The notes beneath the pieces are model-generated. The model was given only the letters and a program-made list of their open reading frames with translations, ran no database searches and was not told where the DNA came from. Of a stretch of DNA of 64,000 nucleotides, positions 27,766-38,481 are shown one piece after another (position 1 is the first letter of the stretch; every line of letters begins with the position of its first letter). Source of the stretch: Alteromonas gracilis. GTDB taxonomy: Bacteria > Pseudomonadota > Gammaproteobacteria > Enterobacterales > Alteromonadaceae. The stretch covers positions 1-64,000 of the forward strand of contig NZ_PVNO01000025.1 of NCBI RefSeq assembly GCF_002993325.1, written 5' to 3'. The position numbers and the translations under genes are program-made.

Positions 27766-29418
27766 ATGGCATTACATCCGCAGGCTGGAGAGCATGCAGC
27801 AAAAGAGCAGCTCATTAACGTAGCGCAGTTAGTGAGTCAGTATTACAGCTATAAACCGGATATGAATGACCCGGGACAGGCGGTCTCTTTTGGTACATCT
27901 GGCCATAGAGGTACAGCGTCAAACGCTACGTTTACCGATACGCACATCAGTGCAATCTGCCAGGCCCTGGTAGAATATCGACAGCAAGAAGGAATTGACG
28001 GCCCACTATTCGTCGGTAAAGATACCCACGCACTATCTGAACCTGCCATGGTTACCGCTATAGAAGTTTTATGCGCCAATGGTGTTGATGTTGTTGTGCA
28101 GCGCGCGGACAACGAAAGCATGGGCTATACACCAACTCCTGTTATTTCTCGTTCTATTATCCGTTACAATCGTGCGGGCAACACCGACAAAGCAGACGGC
28201 ATTGTCATCACGCCTTCTCATAACCCTCCTTCAGACGGTGGCTTTAAATATAATCCGCCTCACGGTGGGCCTGCCGATAGCGACGTAACTAAGCAAATTC
28301 AAGAACGCGCCAACGCATTAATTGCAGATGGGAATAAAGACGTTCAGCGTATTGATATCCGCCAAGCGAGCGCTCGCAAACTATTTCGCGAAGAAGACTT
28401 TATGGAACCTTATATCGAAGACTTAGCAAAAGTCGTTGATATGGAGGCCATTGCCAAGGCCAATTTAAAGCTAGGCACAGATCCATTAGGTGGTGCTGGG
28501 GTAGGCTACTGGTCTAGAATTGCTGAAAAATATGGGCTGGATATTACGGTTGTTAACGACGCTGTGGACCCGCAGTTTGGTTTTATGCGCCGAGACAAAG
28601 ACGGCAAGCTTCGCATGGACTGTTCCTCTGCCTATGCCATGGCGGGGCTTATCGAGCTTAAAGACAACTTTGATTTAGCCTGGGGTAACGACCCAGACTT
28701 TGATCGCCACGGTATTGTGTGTAAAAGCGCAGGGCTTATGAACCCTAACCATTACTTAGCGGTTGCCATCAATTATTTGTATACACATCGCCCAGATTGG
28801 CCGAGCGAACTTAATATAGGTAAAACCCTGGTTTCGAGCAGCATGATAGACCGTGTTGCTAAAAGTTTGGGTAAACCGTTAGCCGAAATGCCGGTAGGCT
28901 TTAAGTGGTTTGTGGAAGGTTTATCTAATAGCACCATTGGTTTTGCGGGTGAGGAAAGTGCTGGTGGTATTTTCCTAGAACGAAACGGGAGCACATGGGC
29001 GACAGATAAAGACGGTTTTATTCTATGCTTGCTAGCGGCAGAAATTCTGGCCGTGACGGGTAAAGATCCTGGTGAGCATTACGAAGCGCTAACTGAAAAA
29101 TTTGCAGCGCCTGTATACAGCCGCGTCGATGTAGCAGCAACCCTTGAACAAAAGCAAAAATTGTCAGCTATGGATGCGTCGGTGGTCACCAGCGATACTC
29201 TTGCTGGAGAGCCAATTATCTCTGTCCAAACACATGCTCCAGGAAATAACGCCGCAATTGGCGGGGTAAAAGTGTCGACGGAGAATGGTTGGTTTGCAGC
29301 ACGACCTTCTGGCACTGAGCAAATCTACAAAATTTATGCTGAAAGCTTTAATGGTGAAAGTCACTTACAAGAATTAATCGCTGAGGCTGAATTGCTTGTA
29401 GGGAAAATCATTAAATAA
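27766..29418 (+). CDS. pgm: phosphoglucomutase (alpha-D-glucose phosphate-specific)
   Basis: A 550-residue enzyme that interconverts glucose 1- and 6-phosphate. The active serine is in TPSHNPPSDGG near residue 146, the metal-binding loop is DPDFDRHG near 307, and the sugar-binding loop is GEESAGG. It has a good AAGGA ribosome-binding site. It follows seqA in a conserved pair and precedes glycogen phosphorylase, so it can feed glucose 1-phosphate into glycolysis. A strong terminator follows. Confidence 0.97.
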   Translation: MALHPQAGEHAAKEQLINVAQLVSQYYSYKPDMNDPGQAVSFGTSGHRGTASNATFTDTHISAICQALVEYRQQEGIDGPLFVGKDTHALSEPAMVTAIEVLCANGVDVVVQRADNESMGYTPTPVISRSIIRYNRAGNTDKADGIVITPSHNPPSDGGFKYNPPHGGPADSDVTKQIQERANALIADGNKDVQRIDIRQASARKLFREEDFMEPYIEDLAKVVDMEAIAKANLKLGTDPLGGAGVGYWSRIAEKYGLDITVVNDAVDPQFGFMRRDKDGKLRMDCSSAYAMAGLIELKDNFDLAWGNDPDFDRHGIVCKSAGLMNPNHYLAVAINYLYTHRPDWPSELNIGKTLVSSSMIDRVAKSLGKPLAEMPVGFKWFVEGLSNSTIGFAGEESAGGIFLERNGSTWATDKDGFILCLLAAEILAVTGKDPGEHYEALTEKFAAPVYSRVDVAATLEQKQKLSAMDASVVTSDTLAGEPIISVQTHAPGNNAAIGGVKVSTENGWFAARPSGTEQIYKIYAESFNGESHLQELIAEAELLVGKIIK

Positions 29419-29464
29419 GGTCAAAATTAAACCTCCTTCAAATATTATTTGTAATAAGAATGTT

Positions 29465-29504
29465 AAAAATCGCATGAATGAATACGAATTCATGCGATTT
29501 TTTG
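29465..29504 (+). terminator. intrinsic terminator after pgm
   Basis: A long stem AAAAATCGCATGAAT/ATTCATGCGATTTTTT with an 8-base loop, ending in six T. It separates pgm from glgP. Confidence 0.88.
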
Positions 29505-29636
29505 TAATTTTAACAAAATTATTACAACATAATCGTTTTAGTACTGATATATTGCTGTCATATTCTTAAGATATTTTGTAATTAAATTACTTTTCGGCGT
29601 GAAAACGCCATTTCTTATTTAAGAGTGAGACGCAAA

Positions 29637-32114
29637 ATGAACGCAAAAGCGACCAAGACGCAACCCTCTCCAGTGATCGATAAAGCGGCTTTTAAGTCTG
29701 CCGTGATCAAACACCTACACTGCACGTTAGGCACCGACGAAAACAAAGCAAACAATCACGCCTGGTGGAAAGCCACGTGCGCAGCAATTCAAGAGCAAGT
29801 GCTAGAAGGATTGCGCAAAACGCAAAAAACCCATTACCTGAACGATACCCGTGCTGTTCACTACTTTTCTGCTGAATTCCTTATGGGTCGTTTGTTATCA
29901 AACAACCTGCAGAACTTTGGCTTGTTTGATGTAGCAAGTGGTGCATTAAAAGAGCTGGGTGTGGAAATTTCAGATATTCTTGAAGAAGAGCCGGATATGG
30001 CGTTGGGTAACGGCGGCCTTGGTCGTCTTGCAGCGTGCTTCATCGACTCTCTAGCAACAATGGAATTACCGGCTATCGGTTACGGAATTCATTATGAACA
30101 CGGCTTATTCCGTCAGGAAATTAAGAGCGGTGCGCAAATCGAGCGTCCAGACAGCTGGCGAGACTACGGCAACCCATGGGAAATTTGCCGTCCAGAATCT
30201 ACACAAGAAGTATCCTTATACGGCTACGTAGAAACCAAGTACGGTGAAAATGGCCGAGTGCTAAAAGAATGGCACCCAGGCTCTATCGTTAAAGGTGTGC
30301 CGTGGGATATTCCTGTAGTGGGTTATGAAGGTAAAACCGTCAACGTACTGCGCTTATGGCAGTCAGAAGCGTCGGGCTACTTTAACTGGGACGTGTTTAA
30401 TGCAGGTGGGTATGTTGATGCACAGCGTGAAAACGTGCAGGCAGAAACCATTTCAAAAGTACTTTATCCCAATGATGAGACGGAAGCCGGTAAAGAGCTT
30501 CGCTTAATCCAGCAGTATTTCTTCTGCTCATGCTCATTGAAAGACATTATTCGCCGCTACAAGCGTGCCCATGGCGATGATTGGAGCCGTTTCGCTGACC
30601 AAGTTGTTATTCAGCTAAATGACACACACCCGGCTATTTCTGTGCCAGAGCTTATGCGTATCCTAGTTGACCGGGCAGAGCTTGGTTGGGATGAAGCATG
30701 GGGTATCTGTACCAAGGTCTTCGCGTATACTAACCATACCTTATTACCAGAGGCGCTAGAGAAGTGGCCTGCTCGAATGATAGAGAAGATCCTTCCTCGT
30801 CACCTAGAGATCATTTACGAGATTAACCATCGCTTTATGGCTGAGGTTGATAAGAAATGGCCTGGTGACAATGCCATGAAAGAGAAGCTTTCTATAATTG
30901 AAGAAGGCAACGAAAAGATGGTGCGCATGGGTCATCTATCGGTTATCGGCTCATTTGCGGTAAACGGCGTTGCCGAAATGCACTCTCGTCTTGTTAAGTC
31001 GTCATTGTTCCCAGAATTCGATGAGCTATATCCGGGCAAACTTACTAACGTAACCAATGGTATTACGCCACGTCGCTGGTTGAAAGCGTGTAACCCTGGG
31101 CTTTCTAAGCTAATTGATAAGAAAATTGGTGATGATTGGCCACGTGACTTAGATAAGCTTCAAGGTTTAGCTAAATTCGCGAGTAACAAAACGTTCCAGA
31201 AGCAATTCATGAAAGTGAAGCTAGAAAATAAGGAACTGCTGGCCGATGAAATTCGTAAGTCACTCGACTTAGAAGTGGATGTTAATGCCATATTTGACGT
31301 GCAGATTAAGCGTCTTCATGAATATAAGCGTCAGCACCTAGCCTTGTTGCACATAATGGCACTGTACCGTCGAATTCTTGAAAACCCTGATTACGATATG
31401 CACCCCCGAGTGTTTGTCTTTGGTGCGAAAGCAGCACCTGGCTATAAACTAGCTAAAGACATCATTTATGCTATCAATAAAGTGGCCGACAAGATTAACA
31501 ACGACCCACGGGTTAATAACAAGATCAAGATTGCGTTTTTACCAAACTATCGCGTTTCTCTTGCAGAGAAAATGATCCCAGCGGCAGACGTATCTGAGCA
31601 AATCAGTACAGCAGGTAAAGAAGCATCGGGTACCGGTAACATGAAGCTAGCGCTAAACGGTGCGGTAACTATTGGTACACTAGATGGCGCAAACGTTGAA
31701 ATTGCTGAAGAAGTAGGCGACGACAACATCTTTATTTTTGGATTGACAGTAGAAGAAGTAAACGAGCTTAAAGCTAAGGGCTATAACCCATACGATTACT
31801 ATTACAAAGATCCAGAAATCAAAGCTGTGCTTGATTGGTTAGAAACCGACTACTTCACGCCGGGCAAACCAGGTGCCTTAGTATCTATCAAGCAAAGCCT
31901 GCTGGATAATGGCGACCCGTACATGGTATTAGCAGATTTCCGCGCTTATTCTGATGCACAAATTGCAGTTGATGCTGCGTATCGCGACAAAGAGCGCTGG
32001 GCTGAAATGGCCATTATAAATACGGCTAAGATGGGTAAATTTACCTCAGATCGCTCAATTCGTGACTACGTTGAGCGCGTTTGGAAGCTTTCACCGTGTA
32101 AGATTGAAGGCTAA
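29637..32114 (+). CDS. glgP: glycogen/maltodextrin phosphorylase
   Basis: An 825-residue alpha-glucan phosphorylase. The pyridoxal phosphate lysine motif [15 protein letters not shown] is near residue 665, and [17 protein letters not shown] and [18 protein letters not shown] are family signatures. It phosphorolyses glucan ends to glucose 1-phosphate, the substrate of the upstream phosphoglucomutase. I start at the ATG at 29637; a GTG four codons upstream is possible but overlaps the likely GAGTGAG ribosome-binding site. No glgA, glgB or glgC is in the window. Confidence 0.94.
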   Translation: MNAKATKTQPSPVIDKAAFKSAVIKHLHCTLGTDENKANNHAWWKATCAAIQEQVLEGLRKTQKTHYLNDTRAVHYFSAEFLMGRLLSNNLQNFGLFDVASGALKELGVEISDILEEEPDMALGNGGLGRLAACFIDSLATMELPAIGYGIHYEHGLFRQEIKSGAQIERPDSWRDYGNPWEICRPESTQEVSLYGYVETKYGENGRVLKEWHPGSIVKGVPWDIPVVGYEGKTVNVLRLWQSEASGYFNWDVFNAGGYVDAQRENVQAETISKVLYPNDETEAGKELRLIQQYFFCSCSLKDIIRRYKRAHGDDWSRFADQVVIQLNDTHPAISVPELMRILVDRAELGWDEAWGICTKVFAYTNHTLLPEALEKWPARMIEKILPRHLEIIYEINHRFMAEVDKKWPGDNAMKEKLSIIEEGNEKMVRMGHLSVIGSFAVNGVAEMHSRLVKSSLFPEFDELYPGKLTNVTNGITPRRWLKACNPGLSKLIDKKIGDDWPRDLDKLQGLAKFASNKTFQKQFMKVKLENKELLADEIRKSLDLEVDVNAIFDVQIKRLHEYKRQHLALLHIMALYRRILENPDYDMHPRVFVFGAKAAPGYKLAKDIIYAINKVADKINNDPRVNNKIKIAFLPNYRVSLAEKMIPAADVSEQISTAGKEASGTGNMKLALNGAVTIGTLDGANVEIAEEVGDDNIFIFGLTVEEVNELKAKGYNPYDYYYKDPEIKAVLDWLETDYFTPGKPGALVSIKQSLLDNGDPYMVLADFRAYSDAQIAVDAAYRDKERWAEMAIINTAKMGKFTSDRSIRDYVERVWKLSPCKIEG

Positions 32115-32132
32115 TCGCAGGGCGTAAAATAA

Positions 32133-32167
32133 AGAACCCGGCAGTGCTAAACTAGCCGGGTTTTTTG
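32133..32167 (+). terminator. intrinsic terminator after glgP
   Basis: An 8-bp stem AACCCGGC/GCCGGGTT with a 12-base loop and a run of T. Confidence 0.9.
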
Positions 32168-32362
32168 TTTGTGAAATACGAGCAACAAAGATACGCGTAA
32201 AATTAAAACAGGCCTTTTCATAGTTTTTACGTTATTGTTGTTCAATGATATAAACAAGTATTCAAATTAATACGTTTGCGTCGTTGCACCCATTGCTCGA
32301 CCGTGCTTTTATATAAGTAGTTGTTTTTAGTACCTAGAAGCGTAAAGCTCAAGGAAAACATC

Positions 32363-33667
32363 ATGAGCCAACATACATCACTGGCAACAATTCCTAATCG
32401 ATTCTCGTTTATCGATAGCATTTCAAAAAAAGCATCTAGTAGTACTTCTATTTCTTTGATGCTGGTGGATGTGGTGCGTTTCTCCGACGTAACCACTAGC
32501 TTAGGTATCCATGTTGGCGATCGCTTTCTACTCGAGATAGCAAACCGTATTCAGCTTCTTTTTGGTCAAACCGCTTTTGTAGGTAGGATCAGCGGCGATG
32601 TATTTGGCATCGTTTTTCCAAACACGAACAACGAACAATTCATGCGACAAATGTTTGAACGGCTAGTCGAACATTTTAAAACACCCATGCACTATGACGG
32701 AACGGCCTTTATTGCAGACTTCAACGTTGGCGTGGTGTGCAGCGGACAGTGTGATTTTGATATAACACACTTTGTTTCTCGTGCAGAAACCGCCCTAAAA
32801 CAGGCAAAAGAGAACAAGTACGAAAATTATTATGCGCTGACCAAATCGGATAAAACTGACACAGGAAGAAGCCTAGCGCTTAAAGCGGACCTTAAACGCG
32901 CGCTTGCCCAAAATGAACTTGAGTTGTACTACCAGCCTAAAGTGGATTTAAAAACGCTCAGCGTAATAGGAGCCGAGTGTCTGTTGCGTTGGAATCACCC
33001 ATTAGATGGCGTGTTATTTCCAGGCCCGCTTATTGAAGCGGCTGAATCATATAATATGATGAATGAACTCGGTTATTGGACACTTGAACAAGCATTCCGA
33101 GCTTTGGTTCAGCTAAACGCACTGAAAATGCCTATTGTTTTGTCGGTAAATATTTCCCCAACCCAGCTTTATGACAATCAGTTAGTGCCCACTTTAACCA
33201 TGTTAAGTGATACTTACTCCATGCCTTTGTCATCAATAGAGTTGGAGCTGACTGAAGATGTTGCTTTATCAAACTCACTTATGGTGAAAAAACAGTTAGA
33301 TGAGCTACGCAGTTTAGGCGTATCCATTTCCGTTGATGACTTTGGTAAGGGGTATTCTAATCTTGCCTACATAAGAGACTTAACTCTAGACGCACTGAAA
33401 ATAGACAAGTCATTTGTAATGGAACTAGAGGGTGATCCAGTCAATCGCGCCATTATCGAAGCGGCTAAAATTATCGGTCACGCGAAAGGGTGCAGTGTTG
33501 TGGCAGAGGGTATTGAGACAATTGAACAGCTTCACATATTAAGAGAAGTGAATGTGTCGCAAGGCCAAGGATACTTGTTTTCACGGGCCATTCCATTTAA
33601 TGACTTTGTTACGTTGGCTCAGCAAGAAATTATCATTGGCAATTCGCCCACTCGGTTAAAGGCGTAG
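32363..33667 (+). CDS. GGDEF-EAL protein, probable cyclic-di-GMP phosphodiesterase
   Basis: A 434-residue cytoplasmic protein with no membrane segment. The GGDEF domain is degenerate: the signature reads SGDVF near residue 77, so cyclase activity is unlikely. The EAL domain has ECLLRW near residue 205 in place of EALLRW but keeps the metal-binding and catalytic positions: NIS, ELTED, DDFGKG, LKIDKSF and AEGIE. It probably degrades cyclic-di-GMP. I use the ATG at 32363 with AAGGA upstream. There is no linked sensor. Confidence 0.87.
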   Translation: MSQHTSLATIPNRFSFIDSISKKASSSTSISLMLVDVVRFSDVTTSLGIHVGDRFLLEIANRIQLLFGQTAFVGRISGDVFGIVFPNTNNEQFMRQMFERLVEHFKTPMHYDGTAFIADFNVGVVCSGQCDFDITHFVSRAETALKQAKENKYENYYALTKSDKTDTGRSLALKADLKRALAQNELELYYQPKVDLKTLSVIGAECLLRWNHPLDGVLFPGPLIEAAESYNMMNELGYWTLEQAFRALVQLNALKMPIVLSVNISPTQLYDNQLVPTLTMLSDTYSMPLSSIELELTEDVALSNSLMVKKQLDELRSLGVSISVDDFGKGYSNLAYIRDLTLDALKIDKSFVMELEGDPVNRAIIEAAKIIGHAKGCSVVAEGIETIEQLHILREVNVSQGQGYLFSRAIPFNDFVTLAQQEIIIGNSPTRLKA

Positions 33668-33942
33668 CGGTTACGCCTATTTAGAATGTGCATGAAAACA
33701 GTGCATGCTCTCCCTCTTATAGTTTGTTAATCCCGCTCTTACTCTTTTCATCAACGTTGCTGTAGCGCTAGCATTTACGTCAAAATGATCACGTTCAATA
33801 TTACTTCGCTACATCAACTATATGGGCGTCATCATCCGCTTACATGTTGCAACAATAAAACATTGAGACTACGTGATTTTACAGGCCTCACTCGGTACAC
33901 TGATAACAATTTAGATCAGACAGAGTAGTTAAGCAGAAAATC

Positions 33943-34974
33943 ATGCAAGAACTTATCGACAGCGGCAACTTTTTAGCCTTATCTCGCCGCAACTCCGCAC
34001 TATTCGAACAACCTAGCCATTTTATGCTTTCAAACGGGACGCGGGTCGATATTACCGCACCGGGTATTATTAGCTTTTCTGTAAAGTCTCCCGCCCATCA
34101 AAAAAAGCGCATCGTTTTATCCTGTGGTGTACATGGCAATGAAACCGCGCCCATCGAAATTTGTGATGATTTGGTCAAAGGTATTCTTACAGGCGCAATT
34201 ACCCTGTCCCACGACGTGTTGTTTTTATTCGGTAATTTACCGGCGATGGATATTGCTGAGCGCTTTGTGGAAGAAAACATGAACCGTTTATTTAGCGGCG
34301 CCCATTCAAAAGGCGAGGGCTTGGTCAACGCAGAGCGCGTGCGTGCTAAACAGCTTGAAGACGCTGTAGCATCGTTCTTTGAAGCGGAAGAAGGCATTCG
34401 TTATCACTACGATTTGCATACCGCAATTCGCGCATCCAAAAACGAAAAATTTGCTGTTTATCCTTACTTACATGACAGGGTTCATAGCAAAGGTCAGCTT
34501 GCATTTTTAGCAGCATGCGGTGTTAAAACTATTTTGCTATCAGAGAGCGCCACAACCACCTTTAGCTATTTTTCATCATATCAATACAATGCCCATGCAT
34601 TCACCGTCGAACTTGGTAAAGTTCGCCCATTCGGGCAAAACGATATGCGACGTTTTGAAGATGCGAAAAACGCCATAACGCAGCTTATTACTCAAGATGA
34701 TTATGCGCCCACGGTTGATATCAACGATCTTGATATCTATCGCGTGAACCAGGTTATAAATCGCAATGAAGAGCAGTTTGAACTTCATTTTGATGATGAT
34801 ACGCCAAATTTCACTGACTATTCCAAGGGCACGGTATTAGCCTCTGAGCCGGGTAAACAATATATTGCAGAGCAAGATGGTGAGGCTATTGTGTTTCCTA
34901 ATGCAAAGGTAGCGATAGGTCAACGCGCTCTGCTTACCGTTGTACCTACTACATTGGATAATCTAGATGTTTAA
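33943..34974 (+). CDS. astE: succinylglutamate desuccinylase/aspartoacylase-family protein
   Basis: A 343-residue M14-like zinc deacylase. The zinc ligands appear in CGVHGNETAPIE (His near 63, Glu near 66) and in YHYDLHTAIR, with the catalytic Glu probably in TVELGK near residue 230. AstE releases succinate and glutamate in the last step of the AST arginine pathway. No other ast gene is in the window, so activity is inferred from sequence only. It overlaps the HIT gene by 8 bases. Confidence 0.85.
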   Translation: MQELIDSGNFLALSRRNSALFEQPSHFMLSNGTRVDITAPGIISFSVKSPAHQKKRIVLSCGVHGNETAPIEICDDLVKGILTGAITLSHDVLFLFGNLPAMDIAERFVEENMNRLFSGAHSKGEGLVNAERVRAKQLEDAVASFFEAEEGIRYHYDLHTAIRASKNEKFAVYPYLHDRVHSKGQLAFLAACGVKTILLSESATTTFSYFSSYQYNAHAFTVELGKVRPFGQNDMRRFEDAKNAITQLITQDDYAPTVDINDLDIYRVNQVINRNEEQFELHFDDDTPNFTDYSKGTVLASEPGKQYIAEQDGEAIVFPNAKVAIGQRALLTVVPTTLDNLDV

Positions 34975-35377
34975 GTTAGATAGCCGTTTACACAATGATA
35001 CATTTTTTGTCTGTGATCTCTCGCTCTGTCGTGTACTGTTAATGAACGACAGTCAGTTTCCGTGGCTAATTTTAGTGCCTATGAAAAATGATATTGCGGA
35101 AATTATCGACTTGTCAGAAGAAGAACAAGTTACCTTATTGCGAGAGTCGGCCCTAGCGTCTAAAGCCTTACAGGCCCTGTTTTCACCGCTTAAGTTAAAT
35201 GTGGCTGCACTAGGAAACGTGGTACGACAGCTTCATGTGCACCACGTTGCGCGGTTTGATACTGATTGTGCGTGGCCAAAACCTATCTGGGGAAATCAGC
35301 CCACTGTGGCATATGACACCAGTAAAGCGCAGGCGCTTGTTGAGATGATTCAGCAATGGTTTAAAAACAACAGCTAA
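34967..35377 (+). CDS. HIT-family protein
   Basis: A 136-residue HIT-domain protein. WLILVPMKNDIAEI and the histidine motif QLHVHHVARF are clear; the HxH is kept and the next position shows H-V, a common variant in small bacterial HIT proteins. It is probably a nucleotide hydrolase or transferase of unknown substrate. The start overlaps the end of the AstE-like gene by 8 bases, so the two are coupled. Confidence 0.85.
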   Translation: MFKLDSRLHNDTFFVCDLSLCRVLLMNDSQFPWLILVPMKNDIAEIIDLSEEEQVTLLRESALASKALQALFSPLKLNVAALGNVVRQLHVHHVARFDTDCAWPKPIWGNQPTVAYDTSKAQALVEMIQQWFKNNS

Positions 35378-35431
35378 ACGGCAAAAGCCTTTAAAGCTAA
35401 AAAATACAGTGCATATTAAAAGGAGTTACAC

Positions 35432-35758
35432 ATGATTGTTTCAACTACCCCAACGTTAGAAGGGCACAAGATTGAAGCGTATTACGGTATTGTTGTAGGC
35501 GAGGCCGTAATGGGCGCAAACGTATTCAAAGATCTTTTTGCTTCTATTCGGGATATCGTTGGCGGCCGCTCAGGTTCCTATGAAGAAGAACTTACCACTG
35601 CACGTAAGTTAGCGTTTACAGAGCTTGAGCATGAAGCTAGAAGCATGGGGGCCAATGCGGTAGTTGGTATCGATTTAGACTATCAAGTCATCGGCGATAA
35701 AGGCAGCATGCTTATGGTAAGCATTAGCGGCACTGCGGTGAAAACAAGCCCTCTTTAA
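35432..35758 (+). CDS. YbjQ/UPF0145 family protein
   Basis: A 108-residue protein. [27 protein letters not shown] and [12 protein letters not shown] match the YbjQ family, which forms pentameric rings of unknown function. AAGGAG is upstream of the ATG. It follows the HIT gene by 54 bases and is followed by short tandem repeats and a terminator. Confidence 0.9.
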   Translation: MIVSTTPTLEGHKIEAYYGIVVGEAVMGANVFKDLFASIRDIVGGRSGSYEEELTTARKLAFTELEHEARSMGANAVVGIDLDYQVIGDKGSMLMVSISGTAVKTSPL

Positions 35759-35760
35759 AC

Positions 35761-35800
35761 GTCTAAGCTCGTAAGCGTCAAAGCTCGTAAACGTTAAAGT
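35761..35800 (+). repeat. 16-bp tandem repeat, about 2.5 copies
   Basis: GTCTAAGCTCGTAAGC (35761-35776), GTCAAAGCTCGTAAAC (35777-35792) and a partial GTTAAAGTA. It lies in the 3' region of the YbjQ gene, before its terminator. Confidence 0.65.
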
Positions 35801-35824
35801 ACGCGCTTATCAAATATATCAAAG

Positions 35825-35875
35825 CGAGGTATTAAGCCAGCTGTTTGTTTACAGAGGCGATACCTCGTTTTTTTT
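35825..35875 (+). terminator. terminator after YbjQ gene
   Basis: An 8-bp stem CGAGGTAT/ATACCTCG with a 27-base loop and eight T. Confidence 0.8.
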
Positions 35876-35908
35876 AGATATTCTCAATAACTACATTAAG
35901 GAAATAGA

Positions 35909-38326
35909 ATGCTAAGAAAATGGATATTTGTCCTATTTGCCGCATGCTCTTCTCAGCTATTTGCACAGGATGCACTGCAATATCAAAAGCCATCTAAAGA
36001 AATTCTTGATCTGGTAGATGTTACGCTAGCACCGGCTACCCTAGTAGACGATACACAAAAGAATATGGTGCTGTTATTTCGTGACAACTACAAGTCGATA
36101 GAAGACTTATCTAAAGAAGAGCTCCGCCTAGCCGGACTTAGAATTGACCCAGCCACTAATATTGGCAGCCGCGTAACTTACTATAATAAACTAGAGGTTC
36201 AGCGAGTAGGTAGCAAGGATAGCCTTGCTATCAAAGGCATGCCTGAATCACCGCGATTAACTAATTTTACTTGGTCTCCAAATCAACGGTTTATGGCGTT
36301 TACTCATACTGCAAATAATGGTGTTGAACTGTGGGTGCTTGATATCGAAGCGGCGTCAGCGAGAAAGCTTTTTGATAAACCCATTAATGCGAATATGGGC
36401 GAACCCCTGAACTGGAACGCCGATAGCCTTTCTCTTCTTGTAAAAGTAGTGCCAAAAGATAGAAAAGCGTTAATCGACACAAGTATTGCCGTTCCAAGCG
36501 GGCCAACAATATCCGTGAGCGACGGTAAAAAAGCACAAAACCGCACGTATCAAGATTTGCTGAAAAACAAAAATGACGAATTTAATTTCGAGCAATTGGC
36601 TCGTTCTGAAATTTATAAGGTTCCGCTTAATGGTCAGCCTTCGCTTTGGCTTACATCCGGAATGTATGGAGATGTGAGTGTTTCTCCTGCCGGCGATTAT
36701 GTGATGGTTGAAGAATACGAGCCTCCTTTTTCCTACTTAGTGACTTACAGGCGTTTTCCTCACAGCATTAGCCTTTATGATGAAAAAGGTAAGTTAGCTA
36801 AAACACTTGTCGACGTTCCGCTTATCGAAGACTTACCTCAAGGCTTCATGGCGGTTCGCACTGGGCCTCGTGATATTCAGTGGCGCAACGATAAGCCCAA
36901 TACCATTGTGTATGCTGAAGCGTTAGACGGTGGCGACCCGGAAACAGAGGTCACCCATCGAGACAAGCTTATGCAGTTAGAGGCTCCATTTGATGGTGAC
37001 GCCGAGCAAATCCTCAAAACAGAAGACAGGTTTTATCGCTTTATTTGGAGCGACGACAGCACAGCCGTCGCTATGGATTATTGGTGGAATACGCGCAATA
37101 TTAAAACGTATTTGTTTAGCCCTGACCAAAGTAAAACCGCACAGATTATCTCAAACAGAAGCTATCAAGATAGTTACAGTGATCCAGGTAGTTTTGTTAC
37201 TCGCAAAAATGAATACTTCAAAGATGTTCTTGCTGTAGACGGAGAAAGTGCGTTTTTATTGGGAGAGGGGTTTACACCTGAAGGACAGTTTCCGTTCTTG
37301 GATAAATTTAATTTAGAAACGCTTGAAACATCTCGGGTTTATCTAAGTGAGTACACGGACAAATTCGAAGAATTGCGCGATTTCAACATAAATAACGATC
37401 GCTTGCTGGTAAGGATCGAGTCGAAACAAGATTATCCTAATTACTATTTCCGAAGCTTAAAAGACAACGCGCTGACTCAACTAACACATTTTTCAAACCC
37501 GTTTGAAAGCATTCAAAATGTTAAGAAAGAAGTGATCACTTATAAGCGTAATGATGGCTTAGACTTAACGGGCACCCTGTATTTGCCAACAGATTATGAG
37601 GAAGGCAAACGCTATCCAATGATTCTGTGGGCCTATCCTGAAGAATTTAAGGACAAATCAAGCGCGGGCCAAAACACACAAAACCCTAACCGTTTTATTT
37701 ACCCATGGTATGGTTCGCCAATTTATTGGGTAACAAAAGGTTACGTTGTTCTAGACGATGCATCATTTCCTATTGTAGGGGAAGGTGATGAAGAGCCAAA
37801 CGATACCTTTAGAACGCAGCTTGTTGCCAACGCAAAAGCAGCGATTGATGCATTAGATGAAAAAGGGCTGATTGACCCAGAGCGGGTTGCGGTTGGCGGT
37901 CATAGCTACGGCGCATTTATGGTAGCAAACCTGTTGTCTCACTCAGATTTATTTGCGGCAGGTATAGCTCGTTCTGGCGCTTACAATCGCACCCTTACTC
38001 CCTTCGGCTTCCAGTCAGAAGAGCGCCATTACTGGGATGCTCCTGAGGTGTACTATTCCATGTCACCGTTTATGCATGCTGAAAAAATGAAAACGCCTCT
38101 TCTGCTCATTCATGGTGAAGCGGACAATAACTCCGGTACATACCCTATGCAAAGTGAGCGTTATTTTAACGCGCTCAAAGGCTTAGGTGCGGTGACGCGA
38201 TTAGTTATGTTGCCAAAAGAAAGCCATGGATATCGCGCAAAAGAAAGTGTGTTGCATACCCTTTGGGAACAAGATCAGTGGCTTGAAAAGTATGTGAAAA
38301 ACAAAGGCACTAAAAACGCGCAATAA
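35909..38326 (+). CDS. secreted S9-family (prolyl oligopeptidase-type) peptidase
   Basis: An 805-residue protein with a signal peptide (cleavage after LFAQ or nearby, about residue 20). A beta-propeller region is followed by the C-terminal alpha/beta-hydrolase domain. The serine is in GGHSYGAFM near residue 666, the Asp in GEADNNSGT near 736 and the His in ESHGYRA near 771. It probably degrades peptides in the periplasm. The sequence resembles the glutamyl-endopeptidase-like branch, but cleavage specificity cannot be told. Confidence 0.9.
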   Translation: MLRKWIFVLFAACSSQLFAQDALQYQKPSKEILDLVDVTLAPATLVDDTQKNMVLLFRDNYKSIEDLSKEELRLAGLRIDPATNIGSRVTYYNKLEVQRVGSKDSLAIKGMPESPRLTNFTWSPNQRFMAFTHTANNGVELWVLDIEAASARKLFDKPINANMGEPLNWNADSLSLLVKVVPKDRKALIDTSIAVPSGPTISVSDGKKAQNRTYQDLLKNKNDEFNFEQLARSEIYKVPLNGQPSLWLTSGMYGDVSVSPAGDYVMVEEYEPPFSYLVTYRRFPHSISLYDEKGKLAKTLVDVPLIEDLPQGFMAVRTGPRDIQWRNDKPNTIVYAEALDGGDPETEVTHRDKLMQLEAPFDGDAEQILKTEDRFYRFIWSDDSTAVAMDYWWNTRNIKTYLFSPDQSKTAQIISNRSYQDSYSDPGSFVTRKNEYFKDVLAVDGESAFLLGEGFTPEGQFPFLDKFNLETLETSRVYLSEYTDKFEELRDFNINNDRLLVRIESKQDYPNYYFRSLKDNALTQLTHFSNPFESIQNVKKEVITYKRNDGLDLTGTLYLPTDYEEGKRYPMILWAYPEEFKDKSSAGQNTQNPNRFIYPWYGSPIYWVTKGYVVLDDASFPIVGEGDEEPNDTFRTQLVANAKAAIDALDEKGLIDPERVAVGGHSYGAFMVANLLSHSDLFAAGIARSGAYNRTLTPFGFQSEERHYWDAPEVYYSMSPFMHAEKMKTPLLLIHGEADNNSGTYPMQSERYFNALKGLGAVTRLVMLPKESHGYRAKESVLHTLWEQDQWLEKYVKNKGTKNAQ

Positions 38327-38353
38327 TTTAGCGATATCTATCGCAGAAACATT

Positions 38354-38382
38354 AAAAAAGGTGGCCATGGCCACCTTTTTTT
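38354..38382. terminator. bidirectional terminator after the S9 peptidase
   Basis: A perfect palindrome AAAAAGGTGGCCATGGCCACCTTTTT followed by more T. It separates the peptidase from the convergent symporter gene. Confidence 0.88.
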
Positions 38383-38399
38383 GCAGTAGCACTAAGTCT

Positions 38400-38450
38400 T
38401 ATACCAGTCCACATAGATAATTACCCTCTTATCTATGCGGATTGGTATTA
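38400..38450. repeat. complete palindromic member of the intergenic repeat family
   Basis: TATACCAGTCCACATAGATAA is followed after a short spacer by its near-perfect complement TTATCTATGCGGATTGGTAT. The two 20-bp arms can form a long hairpin. The arms match the copies at 14562, 22297-22312 and 26801. It lies between two convergent genes just after a terminator. Confidence 0.7.
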
Positions 38451-38481
38451 CCTAGCGCGTCCAGTGCCCACTGGCCATTCA

